NCBI RefSeq assembly: GCF_004310395.1
Contig: NZ_BFAX01000001.1
Location: 186,001-250,000 of the forward strand
From: Methanofervidicoccus abyssi
GTDB taxonomy: Archaea; AGJL01; Methanococci; Methanococcales; Methanococcaceae
Length of the DNA: 64,000 bases
Direction of reading: 5' to 3'
The notes beneath the pieces are model-generated. The model searched no databases. It saw only the letters and a program-made list of their open reading frames with translations, and was not told the DNA's origin. This document shows, piece after piece, positions 10,513-18,550 of this stretch; within the stretch, counting starts at the first letter, position 1, and every line of letters begins with the position of its first letter. Made by a program: the position numbers and the translations under genes.

Positions 10513-10612
10513 ATATCTATAAGTAAAAGAAAGATTAGAATATGAAAAATTAACCTTTTAGAGATAATACTAAAAAGTATTTAAAAGTTTCGTCCAAATA
10601 ATAAAAACAGTG

Positions 10613-10900
10613 TTAATAAGGATAGATATTTTTAATTTTCTTCTTCAATCTATCCTCAGGCCTACCTATTAAGAGACTACCTATAACTTTGACATACTTA
10701 TCTTTCAATTTAAATTTAAACACTGCAACATCCTTAGGTATAATTATTTCCTTACCGTTGTATTTCTCTATAATAAGGGTATTTCTCGTCTCATCAACAA
10801 CTCTACCTTTTATACCTACCAATGACGGGTTGGATGCCTCCACGATCTCTACATCCAACCCTATTAGCTCATGTCTAAGTATGTTGTAAGGCGTTATCAT
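10613..10900 (-). CDS. rnp1: RNase P protein component 1 (Rpp29/Pop4)
   Basis: A 95-aa protein of archaeal RNase P, which trims the 5' leader of pre-tRNA. The Sm-like barrel is visible in HELIGLDVEIVEASNPSLVG and IKGRVVDETRNTLIIEKYNG, and length is usual for the family. It begins 2 bases after the SUI1 stop, so the two are co-translated. The pairing eIF1-Rpp29-uS17 is conserved in archaea and supports the call. Confidence 0.94.
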   Translation of the reverse strand: MITPYNILRHELIGLDVEIVEASNPSLVGIKGRVVDETRNTLIIEKYNGKEIIIPKDVAVFKFKLKDKYVKVIGSLLIGRPEDRLKKKIKNIYPY

Positions 10901-10902
10901 AG

Positions 10903-11211
10903 TTATCTGATCTCAATAGTATCTTTGGAGAAACCCATCTTGATAAGTGCTTCCTCTACTCTCTTTCTCTGATCTCCCTGGAGTTCTATGGAATCTTTCT
11001 TTACCGTCCCTCCACATGCACAGAAATCCTTTAACTTCTTTGCAAGATCTTTTATATCTATCAGATCTGTATCTATACCTTCTATAATAGTCATTAACTT
11101 TCCAAACCTTCTCTTTGTAACGTAAATTTTTATTTTTTGTTCCTCCTTAGCAATTTCCTCACATACACATAGTTCCTTAGGTAGCCCACACCTTGGACAG
11201 ATCTCGGGCAT
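10903..11211 (-). CDS. Translation initiation factor aIF1 (SUI1 family)
   Basis: A 102-aa protein with an N-terminal zinc-ribbon-like [14 protein letters not shown] and the SUI1 fold ([20 protein letters not shown] through [20 protein letters not shown]). The family secures correct start-codon choice on the small subunit. GGTGCAGTA precedes the ATG. A TATA-like TTTATAATG lies near 11243 on the minus strand, so transcription may restart after the mobile-element relic upstream. Confidence 0.95.
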   Translation of the reverse strand: MPEICPRCGLPKELCVCEEIAKEEQKIKIYVTKRRFGKLMTIIEGIDTDLIDIKDLAKKLKDFCACGGTVKKDSIELQGDQRKRVEEALIKMGFSKDTIEIR

Positions 11212-11267
11212 TACTGCACCTCTAATTTATTAATGTTTTTTATACATTATAAATCAATAATTATGTA

Positions 11268-11430
11268 TGTGAGTTATCCCGCCCTTAAAGGACGGAGCTT
11301 CCTCCATTCAGCCGACCTTTGTAGTTCCGGCCTCATGGAGAAGTTTAAGACTTCATAACTTTCCGTTTTGACGAACTCGTTATCCGTCGGACTAATAATA
11401 TTAGGGTTTTATCAGAACCGCCTTAATTAT
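11268..11430 (-). mobile_element. Decayed right end of an IS605/TnpB-type element
   Basis: On the minus strand this GC-richer block reads as the end of a tnpB gene and its 3' RNA: a readable frame (SYEVLNFSMRPELQRSAEWR, then a stop) followed by AAGCTCCGTCCTTTAAGGG, whose CCGTCC/GGGCGG arms form the terminal hairpin common at IS200/IS605 right ends. No transposase ORF remains. The block sits between uL29 and SUI1, which are adjacent in relatives, so it marks an old insertion in the ribosomal operon. Family assignment rests on remembered patterns of TnpB ends, not a search. Confidence 0.6.
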
Positions 11431-11503
11431 TGGTAAAGTCATATATTTAAACTTTTATTTAAACTTTTCCATCCCAAAAGGGCAAGGTTTCTAGTTATAA
11501 CTT

Positions 11504-11719
11504 TTATTGTTTACTATATTCCCTTCTCTTTTCATTCATAATGGTGTATATCCTTGCTATAGTTCTCCTTATCTCCCTCATCCTACCTGGATTTGAAGGA
11601 GCTCCACTGGTAGCCTTATTGGTGTACTCCTTAAGGAGTTCTCTCTTCAACTCCATCAGCTTCTCCTTCATCTCAGAGATACTCATCTCCCTGATTTCTT
11701 GAGGTCTCAGTATTGCCAT
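11504..11719 (-). CDS. rpl29p: Ribosomal protein uL29
   Basis: A 71-aa helical hairpin protein at the nascent-peptide exit tunnel ([20 protein letters not shown] and [18 protein letters not shown]-like helices). GGTGAAAGT precedes the ATG. It follows uS3 by about 15 bases. It is the last gene of its transcription segment before the mobile-element relic. Confidence 0.95.
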   Translation of the reverse strand: MAILRPQEIREMSISEMKEKLMELKRELLKEYTNKATSGAPSNPGRMREIRRTIARIYTIMNEKRREYSKQ

Positions 11720-11734
11720 ACTTTCACCTCTTTA

Positions 11735-12367
11735 CTATTCTTCAACTTCACTTATTTCCCCTTTCTTTTCCCCTTCTTCCTCCTTTATAATGACTTCATC
11801 AGGTAGTATAACATCTGGAGGTACAAGTTTTACAGTTACTCCAATTACTCCTAACTTCAGCTTTGCTATTCTATGGGCCTTTCTAACAAGAACCTCAGAA
11901 GGCTCTCCACAGTGTTTCATATACCCCTCCATAAACTTTTCAGTCCTAGCTCTTTCCCCAGTTAATTTACCTGAGATAATTACTACAACTCCTTTAGCTC
12001 CTGCCCCCATTACCCTTCTAACTGCCGCATGAGCAACTCTCCTAAAGTGCATACCTCTTTCAAGGGCAGAAGCTATCTTTTGGGCAACAATTGCAGGATC
12101 TAGATCAGGATTTTCAACCTGTTTTACCTCTATCTGTGGATTCACTACACCAAACTCCTTTGCAATTGTTTCTGTTAGTTCTTTTACAAGCCTACCCTTT
12201 CTACCAATTACGAGACCTGGTTTCTCGGCGTATATGATAATTCTCGTTCCAATAGGTGTTTTTTTCATCTCCATATGACTATATCCTGCCCTAGTCAATC
12301 TATTCTTTAGATACTCGTCTACAAGTGCCTCAGTAACATGTTCCTTTACAAACACCCTCTCGATCAT
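11735..12367 (-). CDS. rps3p: Ribosomal protein uS3
   Basis: A 210-aa small-subunit protein with the N-terminal KH domain ([20 protein letters not shown], about residues 48-68) and the S3 C-terminal domain ([20 protein letters not shown]). It lines the mRNA entry channel. An acidic-basic tail ends the protein. The ATG at 12367 is chosen over an in-frame GTG nine bases upstream because GGTGAGGTGT then acts as its binding site. Confidence 0.95.
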   Translation of the reverse strand: MIERVFVKEHVTEALVDEYLKNRLTRAGYSHMEMKKTPIGTRIIIYAEKPGLVIGRKGRLVKELTETIAKEFGVVNPQIEVKQVENPDLDPAIVAQKIASALERGMHFRRVAHAAVRRVMGAGAKGVVVIISGKLTGERARTEKFMEGYMKHCGEPSEVLVRKAHRIAKLKLGVIGVTVKLVPPDVILPDEVIIKEEEGEKKGEISEVEE

Positions 12368-12390
12368 ACACCTCACCCTATTTTATTTTA

Positions 12391-12849
12391 TTAGTATTCC
12401 TCTAATATTACCTGGATATGTACAGTCTCCTGGAACTTTGGTGTAGCTCTACCATAAGCCCTTGGCATGTATCTCTTTATAGTAAACCCCTTATTCGAAG
12501 AAATATGTTTTATTCTGAGTTTATCTACATTCAATCCTTTATACTCTGCATTCTTCTTAGCACTCTCTAAAACTTTCAATATCTCTCTCGCAGCCTTCTG
12601 TGGATATCTTGCTGCAGCCCAGCCGTACTTACCTTTCTTATGAGGAACATCTTTTCCATGTCTCTTAAATGGCACTGGCTGTTTCAACTCAATTACCCTC
12701 CTTAGATATCCCATAGCTTCATCAAGTTTCATACCGTTTATTTCTCTACATATCTCTACAGCATGTTTCCTGGATATCCTAAGAGCCCTGCCCATAGCCC
12801 TGGCAGTTTTATTTGGATTTGTCTCAATTTTATACTTTAATTTCCCCAT
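12391..12849 (-). CDS. rpl22p: Ribosomal protein uL22
   Basis: A 152-aa protein lining the exit tunnel. Conserved parts are RALRISRKHAVEICREINGM and the tunnel loop region KRYMPRAYGRATPKFQETVH. The ATG at 12849 follows GGTGAGAGGT with good spacing. In most archaea uS19 precedes this gene; here an unrelated 84-aa ORF does, and the uL3-uS19 block is elsewhere. The same split is known from Methanocaldococcus jannaschii, so this is a lineage feature. Confidence 0.95.
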   Translation of the reverse strand: MGKLKYKIETNPNKTARAMGRALRISRKHAVEICREINGMKLDEAMGYLRRVIELKQPVPFKRHGKDVPHKKGKYGWAAARYPQKAAREILKVLESAKKNAEYKGLNVDKLRIKHISSNKGFTIKRYMPRAYGRATPKFQETVHIQVILEEY

Positions 12850-13084
12850 ACCTCTCACCTTTAACTTTTATTATTGAGAGGCCTAACTTTAATATTAATT
12901 TTAAGGTGTTGAGATAACAGATTCTAAGGTTACCCACTGTGTTTTTCAGAAGATAGTTAGGCTTCTTACTACCTATTTCCAAAATAAGATCTTCCTTATG
13001 ACGTATTCTTATTGTATATCCTCTTTTTTCTAAAAAATCTACAAACTCTTTCATTTCATTAAACTTCTTTATATACTTTATCAT
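12830..13084 (-). CDS. 84-aa protein of unknown function overlapping uL22
   Basis: I do not recognise this basic ORF. It starts MIKYIKKFNEMKEFVDFLEK, has about 20% lysine/arginine, no Cys motif and no clear membrane segment; the C-terminal half (LNTLKLILKLGLSIIKVKGE) is amphipathic. Its last 20 bases overlap the uL22 start, which would couple the two, or they could be a shared ribosome binding region. No strong binding site precedes its own ATG. It may be a real small protein leading the cluster or a remnant; codon use looks ordinary. Confidence 0.45.
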   Translation of the reverse strand: MIKYIKKFNEMKEFVDFLEKRGYTIRIRHKEDLILEIGSKKPNYLLKNTVGNLRICYLNTLKLILKLGLSIIKVKGERYGEIKV

Positions 13085-13189
13085 AGATCTAACCTAATAG
13101 AAAGTTATAATATTTTAAAAAATTGTTATGGAATAAATAATTCTATTCTATTAAATAGGTCTCTCTATTAAAATCTATTAAAATAGATT

Positions 13190-13459
13190 TCAGGCCAAAG
13201 ACACCTCTACAACCTCTACACTCTCTACATCTTTTAATCCACTTAACTCCTTTTCAAGAGGTTCGGTTCCTCCTTCTTTCTCTTCCATCTCTACTAGGAC
13301 ATAGATAGCATAAAGTCCAAAAGCTAAAGGTTCCTCTAAAACATTTATACACTTTATCCCCATATTCTCTACAGCTTTTTTTATCCTCTCCTTTAAACTT
13401 TCCCTATCTACTTCAGGACTCACAGGCATAACCTTTACCTTGGCAATAACTGTTCCCAT
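13190..13459 (-). CDS. ef1b: Translation elongation factor aEF1-beta
   Basis: An 89-aa nucleotide exchange factor for aEF1-alpha. It matches the ferredoxin-like C-terminal catalytic domain of eukaryotic EF1B (VIAKVKVMPVSPEVDRESLK and EEPLAFGLYAIYVLVEMEEK). The ATG at 13459 is preferred over an upstream in-frame start because GGTGTAAGT sits directly before it and because the upstream region is the end of the zinc-ribbon gene. EF1-beta beside uL22 is also the arrangement in M. jannaschii. Confidence 0.94.
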   Translation of the reverse strand: MGTVIAKVKVMPVSPEVDRESLKERIKKAVENMGIKCINVLEEPLAFGLYAIYVLVEMEEKEGGTEPLEKELSGLKDVESVEVVEVSLA

Positions 13460-13481
13460 ACTTACACCTTCACCTTTTTCT

Positions 13482-13646
13482 TTATGGACCTTCAAATCCA
13501 CAGGAAGGACATTTATAGAGGTTGCTTAACTTTCTACATCTTTCACATCTTACTATTTCAACTTCTCCACAGTTTGGACATGGAAACCTTGTAGCATGTT
13601 CTCTAGGTGCTATTTCTGCATTACAGGAGATACATATGTACTTCAT
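13482..13646 (-). CDS. Small zinc-ribbon RNA-binding-type protein (HVO_2753-like)
   Basis: A 54-aa ORF with four CxxC knuckles: CISCN, CPNCG, CERCR and CPSCG, enough for two zinc ribbons. It starts [20 protein letters not shown]. Proteins of this kind are almost always encoded next to EF1-beta in archaea and are thought to act in translation. Its stop lies about 22 bases before the EF1-beta ATG, so they form one operon. GGTGATAGG is near the start codon. Confidence 0.88.
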   Translation of the reverse strand: MKYICISCNAEIAPREHATRFPCPNCGEVEIVRCERCRKLSNLYKCPSCGFEGP

Positions 13647-13689
13647 CCTATCACCTTGACTTATCTATATTTTTAAATTTTTAGTTTGA

Positions 13690-14343
13690 CTAGTCTACTG
13701 TAATTTTAGTATATATATCTTTTTCTCCCTTTAAGACATTTACAACTCTCTCTGGATATTTTCCATTGACTACTATACACTCCATCTTATATCTTATTAA
13801 AAGTTTTGGTAGATAACTATCCACCGATGTAAAACCTCTAATGGATTTTGCACTTATAATATTTAACAGTTTTCCCCCAGGATATCTATCATATATACCA
13901 TCAACATCTGTAACTATTATAACCTTCTTCAACCTTAGAAGTTTGGCAATATAGAGGGCTATGGAATCTGAAGTAACTTCCCAGGAGTGTGGAAGTTCAT
14001 CTGTAGAAAGTACGATCTTAGATGGTAGTAATATAACTATATCTTTATCTTGTAATGTAACCTTGGTATCGTAGAGGTTATCTACAGTTTTAATATGAGA
14101 TACATCGGAGAAATAGACTCCCATCATATCCATGGCCATTAATGCCATCCTATGGGACGCCTTATTACTTAACTTCACATCTCTATCAAAATCTCTTACC
14201 AAATCTGCAAACATTCCCCCTCCAGGTACAACAACTATCTTATTTTCCTCACTACTAAAGGATTTCAGAATATTTAAAAGTGGTTTTATATCGTAGGCCA
14301 AACTTCCCCCTATCTTCACTAGGTAGAGGTTGTCTATCTTCAT
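13690..14343 (-). CDS. mfnE: Methanofuran-pathway kinase MfnE
   Basis: A 217-aa amino-acid-kinase-fold protein. It shows LVKIGGSLAYDIKPLLNILK at the N-terminus and IVVVPGGGMFADLVRDFDRD with the phosphate-binding glycines, then SDSIALYIAKLL and VTDVDGIYDRYPGGK. MfnE phosphorylates 5-(aminomethyl)-3-furanmethanol phosphate on the way to the furan of methanofuran, the first C1 carrier of methanogenesis. The homolog MJ0458 also lies beside EF1-beta in M. jannaschii, which supports the call. Confidence 0.85.
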   Translation of the reverse strand: MKIDNLYLVKIGGSLAYDIKPLLNILKSFSSEENKIVVVPGGGMFADLVRDFDRDVKLSNKASHRMALMAMDMMGVYFSDVSHIKTVDNLYDTKVTLQDKDIVILLPSKIVLSTDELPHSWEVTSDSIALYIAKLLRLKKVIIVTDVDGIYDRYPGGKLLNIISAKSIRGFTSVDSYLPKLLIRYKMECIVVNGKYPERVVNVLKGEKDIYTKITVD

Positions 14344-14489
14344 GCTCTCTCCAATAATTTTTATATCATAAATTTAATATAGACTCCTTCGTATATGGAA
14401 AAAAAGTAGTATTACAAAATAACTTATTATTATAATTTAAAAAATTATTATTATAATAAAAATGATGATAAAAAATAATTTAATTATAC

Positions 14490-14725
14490 AACTCCGATCC
14501 GTTCTGATTATCCACTACTTTAGAACGTATAAAACTAATCATGGCGGATAACCTTCCAGCCTTCTATCTTCATTGGCTGGCGTTAAGGGAAAATGGTGAC
14601 CCCACATCTTCAGGACCCTCAAACGAATTTTTCCCCGCCTTGATCCACGCCGTACTGTCATTGTTGAAACTCCCAAGTTTCTTTGCAACTTCACCAGTCC
14701 GATAAAGCCTCATAACTCCTCCTAA
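14490..14725 (-). mobile_element. Internally deleted IS607-family element (copy A)
   Basis: On the minus strand an AGGAGGAGTT binding site is followed by ATG and MRLYRTGEVAKKLG, the typical start of the IS607 MerR-like/serine recombinase TnpA (family pattern MKLYKTGEVAKLLGVS). A frameshift follows; in other frames STMTV and WIKAGK of the same helix-turn-helix are seen. The sequence then jumps to GPEDVG, a tnpB C-terminal piece, and to a structured tail with stems CCAGCC/GGCTGG and GGTTATCC/GGATAATC. So only the two ends of a tnpA-tnpB element remain. A homologous tail lies at 33890-34055. Confidence 0.65.
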
Positions 14726-14814
14726 GTGATAGCCAAATAATATATTTTACTTTTTAAAAATTTACAATTAGATAGATAGGGTTTTTATTTTTTGACAGCT
14801 CTTTATTAATACTA

Positions 14815-15789
14815 TTACTTAATATACTCGCAAACTTCCTTAGCCCAATATGTAATTATAAAATCTGCCCCAGCTCTCTTTATACAGAGGAGTATCTCCA
14901 TTATAGCATCTACTCTATTTATCCATCCTCTCTGAGCGGCAGATTCCACCATGGAGTACTCCCCACTTACACAGTAACTACCGATAGGTATATTGAAATT
15001 ATCCTTAGCCAGCCTTAGAATGTCTAAATAGGGTAATCCAGGTTTTATCAGTATCATATCTGCTCCTTCTTCTATATCTAACTCTATTTCCCTTAAAGCC
15101 TCTCTCCAATTCCCAGGATCCATCTGATACGTTTTTCTGTCCTTTAAACCGTATCTGGGAGAACTCTCTGCAGCATCCCTAAATGGTCCGTAGAAGGCTG
15201 AGGCATACTTTACAGCATAACTCATGATACATACATCATGGTAGTTGTTCTCTTCCAAGGTTTCTCTTATGGCTTTAACCCTTCCATCCATCATATCAGA
15301 AGGTGCAACAACATCTACACCACTTTCAGCGTAGGATAATGCTATCTTAGAGAGGATCTCGATAGTTTCATCGTTTAATACTTTATTATCTTTTAGGATA
15401 CCACAGTGTCCATGGGTTGTATATTCACATAGACAGGTATCTGCTATCACAAGAATTTCATTTCCTAATTCCTCTTTTATTCCCCTTATAGTCCTCTGAA
15501 TTACTCCATCTTTCTTATAAGCAGAGGTCCCATATTCGTCTTTATACTTAGGTATTCCAAATAGTATAACTCCAGGGATACCTAAATCTGCTATCTTCCT
15601 ACACTCCTCGATGGCAGATTCTACACTGAACCTGTACTGGTTAGGCATGGAAGGTATTTCTTTCTTTCCCTTCTTTATCCTCTCATCTACGAAGATAGGC
15701 ATTATAAGATCCTTCTTACTTAAAGTGGTTTCTCTAACCAAGTCTCTTATTTTATGATTCTTTCTAAGTCTTCTAGGTCTGATCAACAT
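14815..15789 (-). CDS. hemB: Porphobilinogen synthase (5-aminolevulinate dehydratase)
   Basis: A 324-aa enzyme that condenses two 5-aminolevulinate molecules to porphobilinogen for F430, corrinoids and siroheme. The two Schiff-base lysines are in [17 protein letters not shown] and [15 protein letters not shown], and the cysteine-rich zinc site is visible in [14 protein letters not shown]. The ATG at 15789 after GGGGTACT is preferred to an upstream TTG. It is a single gene; hemD and cobA elsewhere in the window are in the same pathway. Confidence 0.96.
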   Translation of the reverse strand: MLIRPRRLRKNHKIRDLVRETTLSKKDLIMPIFVDERIKKGKKEIPSMPNQYRFSVESAIEECRKIADLGIPGVILFGIPKYKDEYGTSAYKKDGVIQRTIRGIKEELGNEILVIADTCLCEYTTHGHCGILKDNKVLNDETIEILSKIALSYAESGVDVVAPSDMMDGRVKAIRETLEENNYHDVCIMSYAVKYASAFYGPFRDAAESSPRYGLKDRKTYQMDPGNWREALREIELDIEEGADMILIKPGLPYLDILRLAKDNFNIPIGSYCVSGEYSMVESAAQRGWINRVDAIMEILLCIKRAGADFIITYWAKEVCEYIK

Positions 15790-15873
15790 AGTACCCCTAT
15801 TCAAATTATAAAATTATCAATAAGGAAGAAAGAAAAGTAAAAAACTGAACAGGTATTTACTACTACCTTACTG

Positions 15874-16728
15874 TTACTCCACTATCAAGGAAGCGTATCC
15901 CACAACAGCGGAATAGTCTTTGGTGATATCTCCAGAAGTGGAGTAGGTGAGTAGTTTAGCATCCTCTGCACCAAGTTCCTTCATGGCTCTCAACATGGCC
16001 ATGGTAGGTCCATAACCACACATGGTAATGTTGTTGTTTACTACAGTTGTATAGAGTTCCTTCTCATCCATAGTTAGTATAGCCCTTATTGCCAAGGCGT
16101 CCTTCTTTGTCGCTATATCTTGAGGTTCGTAGTGGGTGAAATCTGTAGATGCTATTATTACCACCTTCCTGTCCAACTCTATAGATACCTTTGCTACAGC
16201 ATATCCAACTTCTATGGCAGTTTCATAATCCTGCATCATCATAGATATAGGCACAATTTTAAAATCCACAGAGTTCAACATGCTTATATGCTGTAAGAAA
16301 GGAAGCTGGACCTCTATGGAGTGTTCCCTGAGATGGGCAGTTTCATCTAAATCTAAGATATCACAGTCCCTCCATAGCATCTCTACAAACTCGTCATCTG
16401 TCTCTACATCCCCTAAGGGAGTCCTCCATATACCCTTCATGGTGGAAACTCCAGAACCTAAACCTGTGTGATTAGGTCCTAAGATCACAACTGTAATATT
16501 TTCGCTCACCTTAGAAGATAAAGCCTTGTAAGAGTGGGCTGCAACAGGCCCAGAGTATATGTACCCTGCATGGGGACATACTAAGCCTATTGGTTTCTTA
16601 AAGACTCCCCTTGTTGGAAGGGAACCAGGTCCTAACTCATGTAAGTAGCAGTACTCTATCATCTCTATCAACTCTCTCGAATCTGAAGGGTAGAACATAC
16701 CTGCAACTGCAGGGTTTCTCACTAACAT
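15874..16728 (-). CDS. Memo family protein (AmmeMemoRadiSam system protein B)
   Basis: A 284-aa protein of the Memo family, related to class III extradiol dioxygenases. Conserved pieces are [51 protein letters not shown], and the histidines in [13 protein letters not shown] and STDFTHY. In many archaea it is found with an AMMECR1 and a radical SAM protein; neither is beside it here. Its chemistry in archaea is not established. GGTGATGGT precedes the ATG. Confidence 0.93.
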   Translation of the reverse strand: MLVRNPAVAGMFYPSDSRELIEMIEYCYLHELGPGSLPTRGVFKKPIGLVCPHAGYIYSGPVAAHSYKALSSKVSENITVVILGPNHTGLGSGVSTMKGIWRTPLGDVETDDEFVEMLWRDCDILDLDETAHLREHSIEVQLPFLQHISMLNSVDFKIVPISMMMQDYETAIEVGYAVAKVSIELDRKVVIIASTDFTHYEPQDIATKKDALAIRAILTMDEKELYTTVVNNNITMCGYGPTMAMLRAMKELGAEDAKLLTYSTSGDITKDYSAVVGYASLIVE

Positions 16729-16882
16729 ACCATCACCTTATATATGATAATACTCCCTATATTATAATAGCAAAAGTTTTTATATTATAGTTTATGTAAT
16801 TAATGAGTATTTTTCTAACTTATTATTAAAAAAATATATAAAATAAAAAGGATTAAAAAAGATCAAAAAACAGGGTGAGAGA

Positions 16883-17278
16883 GTGCCAGGAACAAAGCCT
16901 GTGGAGTTAGGTTCTCTAAAGGAGGGACAGTATATAATGATAGACGACGTCCCATGTAGAATTGTAAGCATTACAAAGTCAAAACCAGGAAAACATGGAG
17001 GGGCAAAGGCTAGGATCACTGCAATAGGTATCTTCGAGCCAATTAAAAAGGAATTGGTAGGTCCAACATCTTCAAAGGTAGAGGTCCCTATTATAGACAG
17101 GAGAAAAGGACAGGTTTTAGCTATAATGGGAGACACTGTACAGATAATGGATCTAGAAACATATGAGACTTTAGAACTTCCAATACCTGAAGATGTGGAA
17201 GGACTTGAGAGTGGTGTAGAGGTGGAGTACATAGAAGCAGTTGGAAGGTACAAGATCACAAGGGTTGTTGGAAAGTAA
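16883..17278 (+). CDS. eif5a: Translation factor aIF5A
   Basis: A 131-aa two-barrel protein that helps the ribosome past difficult peptide bonds. The hypusine loop KSKPGKHGGAKAR is intact, with the lysine for deoxyhypusine/hypusine at residue 37. The C-terminal OB domain runs from about residue 72. The start is GTG, preceded by GGGTGAGAGA; no ATG suits. It is divergent from the Memo gene and its stop is only 5 bases from the convergent TrmJ-like gene. Confidence 0.96.
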   Translation: MPGTKPVELGSLKEGQYIMIDDVPCRIVSITKSKPGKHGGAKARITAIGIFEPIKKELVGPTSSKVEVPIIDRRKGQVLAIMGDTVQIMDLETYETLELPIPEDVEGLESGVEVEYIEAVGRYKITRVVGK

Positions 17279-17283
17279 TTCTT

Positions 17284-17979
17284 TTATACTTTTTTACTCC
17301 TAAAAGCACACATAAGGGTATTAGCCTCCTTACCACTGATGAACGCTCTACTTATTATCCTTTTAAAGATCACCTTACACAGTTCTTTTCTGTACTCGGG
17401 GATATTCTCGTTGGCATCTACGAAGTCCTCGAATAACTTTATAAGGGTATCCTTCTCAAGTTTTGAGGCCTCCCTCATCTTTACAGGAAAGGGCTTTTCA
17501 AGTTTTAAGGTATACAACTCGTAGAGTATTACAGCCACTGCATGGGAGAGATTCATTACAGGATACTCTGGTGACGTAGGAATAGATAGGAAAAGATCAC
17601 AGAGATCGAGTTCTCTGTTAGTTAGTCCATCGTCTTCTCTTCCAAAGACCAAACCCATTTTACCCTTTAATCCTAAGTGTTTTTCTGCCAACTCCTTAGG
17701 TGTAATAGGCACTCTTTTTAAATTTCTATCTCCAGATACTATTCCTGAGGTACCTACTACTAGATCAATATCTTCTATAGCTTCTTCTAGGGAGTTATAG
17801 AATACTGCTCTATCCAGAATATCTTTAGCATGTACTGACCTTATGTAGGCCTCTTTATCTAAGATACCTCTATCCCCCACTATCCTCAACTCTCTTACTT
17901 CAAAGTTCTTCATACACCTAGCAATCGCTCCAACGTTTCCACTATACTTGGGATTTACTAAAATAACTACAGGTTCCAT
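17284..17979 (-). CDS. SPOUT RNA 2'-O-methyltransferase, TrmJ-like
   Basis: A 231-aa methylase of the SpoU/TrmH clan with the trefoil-knot SAM motifs: ILVNPKYSGNVGAIARCMKN, GLVFGREDDGLTNRELDLCD and IPTSPEYPVMNLSHAVAVIL. Best fit is archaeal TrmJ, which methylates the 2'-OH of cytidine 32 in tRNA; substrate is inferred. A 60-aa C-terminal extension is typical of TrmJ. GGGGTCCT precedes the ATG. Confidence 0.88.
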   Translation of the reverse strand: MEPVVILVNPKYSGNVGAIARCMKNFEVRELRIVGDRGILDKEAYIRSVHAKDILDRAVFYNSLEEAIEDIDLVVGTSGIVSGDRNLKRVPITPKELAEKHLGLKGKMGLVFGREDDGLTNRELDLCDLFLSIPTSPEYPVMNLSHAVAVILYELYTLKLEKPFPVKMREASKLEKDTLIKLFEDFVDANENIPEYRKELCKVIFKRIISRAFISGKEANTLMCAFRSKKV

Positions 17980-18550
17980 AGGACCCCTTTTTTTTGGTAA
18001 AGTTATTCTAAAAAATATTAAAATTATTAAAAAAATATTAAAAAAATATAAAAAATTTTATTGTAATAACGATAGAAATCGTATATTTATTTAGAAGAGA
18101 TTTTAATCTATTTTATTTTTTAGGTTTTTAGTACAATATAAAATAAGTAGAAATGGTTTTTCATCTTGTAGATCTAGATCTATATATAGCAGGATATTTT
18201 TTTATCAATCCTTATAACCACTTTTTTGATATTTTGATCTTTTAGAACCTTTTAGAGTATTCATATCTAAATAGGAATCCAACTTCCTTTACCTTAGTTG
18301 CTAAATTTTCTATGAAAAATCTGGATGAGCAACGAATATTTTATAATTACCAACTACTGGAGTTTTCTTACAAATAAGGATATATACATCAACCGCTGGA
18401 TCACAGAACGCTTTCACCCCTTTAAAATCAATAATCTAAGTAATAACTGTATTAAACTTTTTAAATTAACAATAACTTTTCGAAATCTTAATAAAAATTA
18501 TATATATAACTATCAATAAAAATTAAAAAATAAAAAAATATAAAAGATAA
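17980..18550. other. AT-rich gap between TrmJ-like gene and glnA
   Basis: No gene is supported. A 64-codon + strand ORF at 18325-18519 has AT-driven composition (many I, N, Y, K), no binding site and no recognisable motif. A perfect 14-base palindrome TAGATCTAGATCTA lies at 18169-18182. The gap is downstream of glnA and upstream of the TrmJ-like gene, so it should hold the latter's promoter. Confidence 0.5.

Noticed and set aside
14463-14510. C/D box sRNA on the plus strand beginning ATGATGA
   Set aside because: A CTGA occurs downstream, but guide lengths and C'/D boxes do not fit and the segment overlaps the IS607 relic end.
18325-18519. 64-codon ORF in the gap before glnA
   Set aside because: No binding site, composition follows AT content, no motif.
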